From assembly GCA_034231615.1 (NCBI GenBank), contig CM067298.1, positions 32,742,127 to 32,806,126 of the forward strand: a stretch of DNA of 64,000 nucleotides, read 5' to 3'. Under the pieces are notes generated by a model that was not told the DNA's origin, did not search any database, and saw only the letters and a list, made by a program, of their open reading frames with translations. Made by a program: the position numbers and the translations under genes. Below are positions 23,365-64,000 of the stretch, piece by piece. The DNA is from Meghimatium bilineatum (Eukaryota; Mollusca; Gastropoda; Stylommatophora; Philomycidae). How positions within the stretch are numbered: the first letter of the stretch is position 1; each line of letters begins with the position of its first letter.

Positions 23365-23640
23365 CAAGCAATAATGAATAAACAGACTCAGAATTAGATG
23401 TTAAAATGGACTATGATTCAAGTAATAATGCTTATAAATTAATAGGAGATAGCTCGGGGGGTCCCAAGTAAGACATGGACCCTACCTTGAAGAAAGTACC
23501 GGTAGTGTGATTTTGCACCTTTTAAATAAATCAAGCAGAGCATATATGAAAATGGAATGTTTTTGTGAAATTCTTGGAGGAAAATTGTTTGTAAGATTTT
23601 TTCATGTCTGAACATCTTCTGAAAGTCTCAAAATCCAAAC
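23365..23640 (+). repeat. Repeat G, copy 1
   Basis: AATAAACAGACTCAGAATTA, GGACTATGATTCAAGTAATA and TCATGTCTGAACATCT recur at 46305-46560. Read in frame the start gives DYDSSNN, reminiscent of acidic transposase N-termini, but nothing firmer. Confidence 0.5.
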
Positions 23641-24240
23641 TTTAATCTGAAAAATTCCCCATGAAAAAGTTGTATCTGTAAATGAAAAAAATAATCTACG
23701 GTAGTAAATGGAATTTGGTGATAGTGAAAGTGTTAATATAATATTTCCTGCTCTATCATTACTTTAAAATTTGGTTACATCAGAATGTATTATGATTTAA
23801 TAATAATGGAGGTTATGGTACAGATAATTCTACCATCATGACCTCAGAGCAAATGTGATAGTCAACCTCTCGCATGCTCCCTAGAGGAAATCACATGAAA
23901 TTCGTGATGGTAATTTTAATTCAAGTACAGAAGACAAACCTCTCTCATGACTGCAAGCACTAGAATATAATTGTGAATATTTTGAAGACTGAAAGTCAGA
24001 GACTATCACTGTTTTAGTAAATGGAGTTTCAGAAATTCATTGATGGCAACCATAATGGTCCCTTCACATTGGAGATAGTTATCTTGTGTGTTCCGTTGTA
24101 TTTGATGACAGCCACACCACTGACACTAGTAATAAAACTCCAGCCCAATTTCTTATCATGCAGCACAGATATATCAATGAACATAATTACATCAACATTC
24201 TCAGCATTATGAGAATGATTTATTTTGATATATGAGTTCA
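23641..24240. other. Unassigned, with a 70-codon minus-strand frame
   Basis: The minus frame 24241-24029 (DVIMFIDISVLHDKK, GVAVIKYNGTHKITI) has an ordered composition, but I cannot place it in a family. Confidence 0.25.
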
Positions 24241-24570
24241 TGTTTGGTTAACCTGTAGCAAACCAGATTAAAAATGGCCTACTTCCCCTAGCACTCGCCC
24301 ATTTTTTATGACATCTGGTTTTTCTGCATGTGTTTGCTTTTTTTGGCATAACTGTTTTATTTATTGAATTCTTATTTGGTGACAATAGAAATAAATGGAT
24401 GCTGGATATGGTGGGGTTGTTTGTTTGTGTGTGTCAGTGGAACTACAAACGAACCTATGATTCCAATTTTTTAAATAAAATTTGCACAGATCCAAAATTT
24501 TGTTAGGTTTTTGTGATGTCATTGACTGCTGGCTCAGTTGTAGATACAAAATGGCTACTATAAGATTCTT
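24241..24570 (-). repeat. Repeat E, copy 1
   Basis: On the minus strand CCATATCCAGCATCCAT, CTATTGTCACC, CATGCAGAAAAACCAGATGT, CATAAAAAATGG matches the plus-strand copies at 45250-45480 and 60108-60290. Non-coding. Confidence 0.6.
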
Positions 24571-24761
24571 AAGCCTAACTGCGACAGATAGACATGCTGT
24601 AAGCATATTACAGGCGTGAGGACTGCTCCCAGATGCAAAGATAAGCGAGTAGGGCCACCCTATGACCTTATATTACTGCAATAAGTCTTAAAAAATCAGT
24701 CTTTCTTGACCCATACAACCCTTCCAAATATCAATCTTTAACCTCTATACTGTAGATTTAA

Positions 24762-25190
24762 AAAATGCTCTTTTCCCCCCACCACTAGTTTCTTTTTTGA
24801 CAATTTGAGTTTTATTTTGGTGGGTGTTTGGAAAACACAATAATATTTTGTTATTAGAGATTTTAAAATAATTTTTGCACATGTAAATAAAGAAATGCAT
24901 ACTGTAAATATGTGTGCAATTTGATTTTTTTGCGTTTTTGATACAAGAGGTGTGAGAAATTGGTAAAGACAATTTTTTAATAAAATTTTAAAAAACGCTG
25001 ATTTGCCTACCACTTGCAATTTATTTCGTTTTGTTTTCCGCAATAAATGTGGGGCGATTAACCAAACATGAACCAAGATATGTTTTCCTATTACCCCAAT
25101 ATTTATACTGACTACCAAAGCATAACTATAATTTTCTGTTTGCCATGGTCTCATCAATAGTAAACCATTCTTCTCCCCTTAATAAGGTTG
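24762..25190 (+). repeat. Repeat F, copy 2
   Basis: Contains TTTTTTGACAATTTGAGTTT, GTTTGGAAAACACAATAAT and AAGAGGTGTGAGAAATTGG as in 22061-22480. A CTGATTTGCCTACCACTTGC motif at 25000 resembles 22069 and suggests internally repeated units. Confidence 0.5.
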
Positions 25191-25574
25191 CAACTGTTTA
25201 AATTGTCTATTGTTCTTTCAGACTGTATCATCCAAGACATGCAATACATGAAGGCAAATGAAGTTAATAAGAAGTTAAAAACAGAAAGTGTGAAGATCAG
25301 AAGGCCACTGCATCCACTTAGTGTATATGTCAACAGTTACAAAATTATACAGGCTTCAAAATTATGATATCTGAGAAGCTTTTTATACAGAATACATTTG
25401 AAAAAGACATTAAAACAAGATGTCTTAAAGCCAACAAATTGATATAATTACACAAATATTAAACAGATTACAAATAACACATTCATACCTAGTTATCAAT
25501 TGAACAGTGTGTTGTTGGATCCAAAATGGAGCTAACAATAGCAATACTGTAATGTGCCAAATATTTCATAAGAG
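25191..25574. other. No recognisable feature
   Basis: AT-rich spacer. Confidence 0.4.
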
Positions 25575-25773
25575 GTGACCATTGGAAAATTGAGGATGTA
25601 GGCCTTTCCATTCCCATAGGGCAAAGTGACCCAAATGTCATGTTAATGTCAGATGTTTCAGACCAAAGGGTGTAGATATCGCATCCACACTAAACCATCA
25701 CATAATACATTTTGTTCTCTAGATTACATCTTGCTAACCAGAAGGTGTTTTAGAGTAAACACAGAAGAAGATA
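25575..25773 (+). mobile_element. SINE-A, diverged and 5'-shortened
   Basis: CATAGGGCAAAGTGACCCAA, ATGTCAGATGTTTCAGACCA, GATTACATCTTGCTAACCAG and the end AAACACAGAAGAAGAT follow SINE-A. Confidence 0.75.
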
Positions 25774-25860
25774 TAAATGTCAAACATGGACACTATCTTT
25801 GGTACAAGTGAGGAAGTCAATGTCATACAAGGACACTATCTAAGGTACAAGTGAGGAAGA
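25774..25860 (+). repeat. Two-copy tandem duplication
   Basis: CACTATCTTTGGTACAAGTG and CACTATCTAAGGTACAAGTG start a unit of about 42 bp present twice, directly after the SINE-A tail. Confidence 0.7.
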
Positions 25861-27158
25861 TCATAATGAATGAGCTCATATGCTTGAGAATGTTATCAAG
25901 AGAGATATGAGTCTCATCTACCATAAAATATGTAGACAGAAAGAAGATAAAATGGGCTTAGTAATTATGTGAGAATAATGTCCATCTACTTTGTGCTCAG
26001 TAGATCTGACATAATGGCATGGAAAAAGGGCATAGCAGATGAATAGACATCACAAAAATTGTGTGATACACTAGGGTTCACAACTTTATGAACAAATGAG
26101 AGAATAAACTTTACATTAGCTCATTAGAAGAATACAGATATAATTTAGAACCGTATAAGCATTTTAGATATATAAGCTTTATTGAAAAAAAAAAAAAAAA
26201 AAATATTCCAGCATTGCAAAATATTGCACAAATATGAAGCTGACTGTTTAGAATGGAAATATATATTTTACAATTTTTCTTTTTTCACATAACACTGAAC
26301 AACTTCAAATTTGTAAGCTATATACAGATTAAGGTACTTCTACTTAATCTATTAGCAAAACAAAAAATATAGTTACTTCTCCCACTTGTCATAAAAGGTA
26401 GTTCCAATAGGGGTAGGGTTAATGATCTAACTCAGTTTGTCTGTATCTCAGTTTATCCCTAACTCAGTATATCCTTAACTCAGTTTATCCCTCACCCTAA
26501 CACTTTGAAAAACCATTTAGAGCATAAATAGGAGATAACACATTTCATCCTTTGCAAATGGATTGATAAAAAGTGCCAAAATTATCATTTACAACAACTA
26601 ATAATGTGTCTGGGACTAACAATTAAGCTCATATCTCCTTATAAGATGCAAAACAAATTATTGTTCTTAATTTAGTTAAACAATTAATTTTTTTGGTAAA
26701 TTTTATGTCAATAAAGAACCTTAAAAAATGGTTTATTGAAGAAAAATATTTCCAGTATATAATAATTATTATTGGTTATTGAACTCTTCATATTATTGTA
26801 ATAATACTCCAGAGGTCAAGGTGACTAGATTACCAGAACTGTGACCTTTCCCATTTTTTTGAAAGTTAAAAGCTCTGATGTAACTAAACAGAACTGTGGT
26901 TGAAGGAGCATACTTCACCGTAAGTGGTGCCTATTGCTTAACATATCTTTTTAGCACTCACGCAGACACATTAGTACAAAAGTATCCCCCTGCAGATGCT
27001 CAAAGATGATGGTTCCTGTTGATCACTGATTATTGTCTCTTAGGTGGCCAGTGCTATATGATTAATGACAAGGTTTGTCAATCTCAGCAAAGACAATGAA
27101 CAAGTGTCATGTCCCATCTAACGTTAACACTAAACAACTGCAGTATTTATCCATTTGC
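25861..27158. other. No gene; short simple repeats
   Basis: AT-rich. Poly-A at about 26186-26203. A degenerate tandem of AACTCAGTTTATCCCT-type units lies at 26428-26500. Confidence 0.45.
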
Positions 27159-27445
27159 TAAGATCAAGTTATAGAAGGAGGCCACATAGCACACTGGCTT
27201 TGAATATGAGTGGTCTTTGGTTCATTCCCCAGCTGAGGCGAAAATGTTTTTCAGATTACAATGGCTCCCGGATAAATCCAGCCTTAATTGGGCCTGGATT
27301 AGTCAGGAAGTAAAGACTGAAGGAGAGGAGATGGCTACTGCCCTCATAAGTAAAGCCACTTAAATTTGAGATCAATAACATCTCACACTCCTACAGCGTT
27401 ATTAAATGCTATGGGTTAACTTTACTTTTTAAGATCAAGCTATAG
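27159..27445 (+). mobile_element. SINE-V: tRNA-derived SINE with 16-bp duplication
   Basis: A 255-bp element (27175-27429) flanked by TAAGATCAAGTTATAG / TAAGATCAAGCTATAG (15 of 16). The head GGCCACATAGCACACTGGCT carries an A-box-like stretch and GGTTCATTCCC (27219-27229) a B box, followed by CAGCTGAGGCG. The body TCCAGCCTTAATTGGGCCTG and the end GGGTTAACTTTACTTTT differ from the GAA-tailed SINEs. Single copy here. Confidence 0.85.
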
Positions 27446-28173
27446 GCACTTTTGATGCACGTTTATCTGCTTTATTATTATTAAGATTTGTCTAGTAATC
27501 TAAATGTTGAAAGTATCTATAGATGCCATCCACTAAAATTGAGATGGTAATTTTAATCTTTCAAAGAATGAACTGAGAGTCTCATACAATACATTAGTTG
27601 CATCTTACATTGCTACCTTCAGAACTCAGTAATTATATAATCCATAAATCCAGAACCCATCAGGGATGTAGGGGTACCACATTGGATGCATCAATAAATA
27701 CACAGTCTTCCTTGATGTGGACGAGTGAGGAAAAATCTTGGCTTGTCCAATTTTTATTGTTGTTGTGATCTTATGACCATGATTTTCTTTACCTTCCCTG
27801 CTTCTTCTACTCTTGACTATTCCACATAGTATCGTTTTTGACAAGGAATCATGTTGGCATAGATATTCAAAACATGCACACAATTCTTGGTAAGTTTTAG
27901 AGCATATTTTTTTCTCTGTGTCTGATTATCCATTGCAATATTTTAGTGAGGGAAAGGGTTAACTGGTAGCGCATATCTACCCTCCAGTTATCCTTACGAA
28001 AAATATAAAAACATTTGAAGGATATCCCATCTATGACTTCTTTTTTCTGTTATATTTGAATTCAATTCAATTCATTTTCACAGAAATATATTTGTCAGCC
28101 AGTTTCTCCAATTGTGAAAATAGTTCTCTGACCTGTTGACTTTGAATTAAGTTATAGTCCCAATTATAGGTCT
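27446..28173 (-). other. Probable USP8 3' UTR and downstream flank
   Basis: No gene or repeat is recognised here. It follows the USP8 stop codon, so its right part should be 3' UTR. Minus-strand AATAAA hexamers lie near 27754-27759 and 27471-27476, either of which could be the polyadenylation signal; I cannot choose between them. Confidence 0.4.
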
Positions 28174-62024
<33,851 letters not shown>

Positions 62025-62256
62025 CTGGAAAGATGATTAAAGAATACAGGAATTTTTTATTTTTTTTGACTTTACACCAAAATGAAAGACTACTAATTAA
62101 AATGTAATCAATAGAAGTTAGTACTGCTAGTAGAACATAATTGAAAATAATACTCACGTGCAAGACAGGTAATGGAGTTCTACATGATGACGACTGACAC
62201 ACTATCACTGATGGATGTTTACATTAATTAATATGGTATACACAACAAAACAAAAC

Positions 62257-62319
62257 ACAGAATATAATCATACAAATGATTATGTCCTGTGTATTGTCAT
62301 TTGTATGATTATATTCTGT
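62257..62319. repeat. Perfect 23-bp inverted repeat (hairpin)
   Basis: ACAGAATATAATCATACAAA+TGA (62257-62279) is the exact reverse complement of 62297-62319, with a 17-bp loop. Lies upstream of the first visible USP8 exon. Confidence 0.93.
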
Positions 62320-62396
62320 AATTAAAGTAAGGATATAGCTGTATACATTATTCATAAGAGAACTCTTCAATACAACTGAATGATGCTTGTATTGAT

Positions 62397-62480
62397 CCCC
62401 AGGAGTTTTGAGTGGTGAAGCTCTTGCTTCCTGTGTCCAATGGAGAGTTTTTCCAGAGATTTATTTCATACACAGAGGGC
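62397..62480 (+). repeat. Repeat D, copy 3, partial
   Basis: CCCCAGGAGTTTTGAGTGGT, GAAGCTCTTGCTTCCTGTGT, CAATGGAGAGTTTTTCCAGA, TTTATTTCATACACAGA. The GAA tail is absent. Confidence 0.55.
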
Positions 62481-62559
62481 TTAACTATGCTGTCATGATG
62501 GAACTACCAACTTTTAATTCTCTATGGGTCTGGACATTTGCATTACATCTCTCTCTATA

Positions 62560-62870
62560 TGATGAGTCCTTTACAGCACATTGTCCTCACTACCACTATA
62601 TAAGCCTCTCAGTTCTAAGAAAGCTGCACAACTTCTTCCAGTGTCATGTACAGAAGGTCTTAAATGTCATGTGCCCATCATAGTCTTAGTCTGCCTCTTG
62701 TTCTCTTTCTTGGAACTTTTCCCTCCATGATTTATTTTTTCTAAACCATTGTTTGAAATATGTTAGTTTGCATATTTTGATAGTTTTAAGAGTCATTCTT
62801 CTTCTATGTTCAGATCTTTGCAGACATCTGCAAATGCCTTACATAGCATCATGAATATGATAAATAACCT
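62560..62870 (-). mobile_element. RTE-3 LINE 3' fragment
   Basis: The reverse complement (ATGTCTGCAAAGATCTGAAC, CAATGGTTTAGAAAAAATAA, GGAAAAGTTCCAAGAAAGAG, ACACTGGAAGAAGTTGTGCA) parallels 40590-40860 with few changes. Confidence 0.78.
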
Positions 62871-62879
62871 TCAGGCAGG

Positions 62880-64000
62880 CTCATTGAGTCACCAGGATCA
62901 TAACACAGTTTCCCATAAGTGCTCAAATGTTTAGTCAGTGGTGACCAAAAACCACCTGACTAGCGTCACCTACCACATTTGAACAGTAGAGATGGCTCCA
63001 TTCCTCAAACTTCTCAAGGCATGAGCCCTGGTACCTTACTTCTTGTTGACTGGTTTGAACCACCAAGGTAATTTTTATTTCAAGTCACAAATAACAAGTA
63101 GATTTGAAACCCAAGTTTGCTGGCCAGAAGGTTAATGACTTAACACTTTACTCTGTTCCCAGTAAAATGTTGACCGTTACTCATTGGTACTGTTTTTGTG
63201 ATGCTGCCTCACGTTGAAGTCACAGAAAACTATCAATATGACTTTGAATTGCTGCACATCCGCATTAATTTAATTAGCTCTTGGAAATGATGAGTGTCTT
63301 CAGTGTGATGACTGCACCTTGGTTTCTGAGCCATATCTCACAGATATCACTGTGTTCAGAAATCCTTGTCAGCTTTTACACAGTTCAAAATTTACTATGA
63401 GACTTCCAGATGGAGTTTCTTCTACTTCATTATAAGCAGCCTTAGCATACATTTTTGGATATTGCATAGTCAAATCATTCATGAAATCAAATCAAGTCAA
63501 ATCAAAAAAGATTGCATGAAATTAATGTTCGCTTCCCCGACTTCATGAACACAAAAATGGGAGTTAACATGACAATTCCATCTGACCAGTCTGCATTTAG
63601 TCCATGACATTTAGGTCTACACAAATATTGACAATGCACATTACTAATGTATGGCCATCTCTGAAGCAATTGTACCAATTTTTAATGTGTTCATTTTTAT
63701 GCATCTTTGCCAAAAGTCTGTTAAACCTACTGAACAGTTTCAGCTTGGGTATTTTCAAATATTTGACAAAATTTAATGTAAAGTGCCAGTCAAGTTGTTA
63801 TGTCACTTTATGACAAATGACAATCTGATATACCATTAGTATTATACCTTATCAAAAAGTTGAATATCACTGAATTATGCATTCTGTAATGTGAAAAAAA
63901 TTATATATCAACTCATATCTCTGATCAGGATACCCACTGTGCTTCATGTTTTTCATTGGGAAACAATTCAAATATTTTTAAAGACCTCAAATACGACACA
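62880..64000. other. No recognisable feature at the right edge
   Basis: AT-rich. I looked for further upstream USP8 exons on the minus strand and found none that I can support. CCCATAAGTGCTCAAATG near 62911 resembles a reversed LINE-I end, but it is too weak to call. Confidence 0.4.

Noticed and set aside
62125-62168. Possible further upstream USP8 exon (donor GCAC|GTGAGT).
   Set aside because: The frame in the needed phase is short (VSRHHVELHYLSC), is preceded at once by a stop, and has no coiled-coil or USP8 likeness.

Overview
The window is AT-rich, intron-rich animal DNA. It holds one recognisable host gene and a very dense layer of old mobile elements. Spliced exons with GT/AG junctions, tRNA-derived SINEs, several LINE clades and a hAT transposon show a metazoan. 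The LINE mix (RNase H-bearing I-group elements, RTE elements, a LINE ending in a C2H2 finger) fits an invertebrate such as a mollusc or chelicerate, but I cannot name the species from sequence alone. Family labels below (SINE-A, SINE-B, SINE-T, SINE-V, LINE-I, LINE-N, LINE-J, LINE-C, LINE-P, LINE-Z, RTE-1/2/3, repeats D to H) are mine, for use within this window only.

Host gene: the minus strand from 62024 down to 28174 carries the 3' part of a USP8 (UBPY) ubiquitin-specific protease gene. I could place 15 exons that join in phase into 672 codons plus a stop: two coiled-coil exons, a WW-domain exon, an exon with a 14-3-3-type motif (RSHSSP), and the complete catalytic domain (Cys box, zinc-binding CxxC pairs, His box). 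The N-terminal part (MIT and rhodanese domains in known USP8) and the promoter lie beyond the right edge or were not found. The introns are 0.2 to 4 kb and packed with repeats.

Left region (1-28 kb): I found no host gene. It contains 3' ends of several LINE families in both orientations, many 120-275 bp SINEs with target-site duplications, and a 4.9 kb nested locus (11.8-16.7 kb). There one LINE-I copy was hit by a SINE-A, that SINE by a LINE-C 3' end, the same spot by a 3.0 kb hAT transposon with near-perfect 8-bp target duplication, and further along by a second SINE-A with a perfect 13-bp duplication.

Right region (28-64 kb): USP8 introns hold more insertions, including a LINE-N inside an RTE-1 (perfect 11-bp duplication). 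They also hold a 27-bp minisatellite of 14 units just upstream of a coiled-coil exon, a 36-bp minisatellite, older tandem arrays and a perfect 23-bp inverted repeat.

Theme: most of the SINEs and two of the LINE families end in the same (GAA)n-type tail preceded by a short shared motif. This suggests that one LINE machinery mobilised several SINE families. Other LINE families carry different simple tails: (CTAA)n, (CCAA)n, (TTGA)n, (ATG)n.
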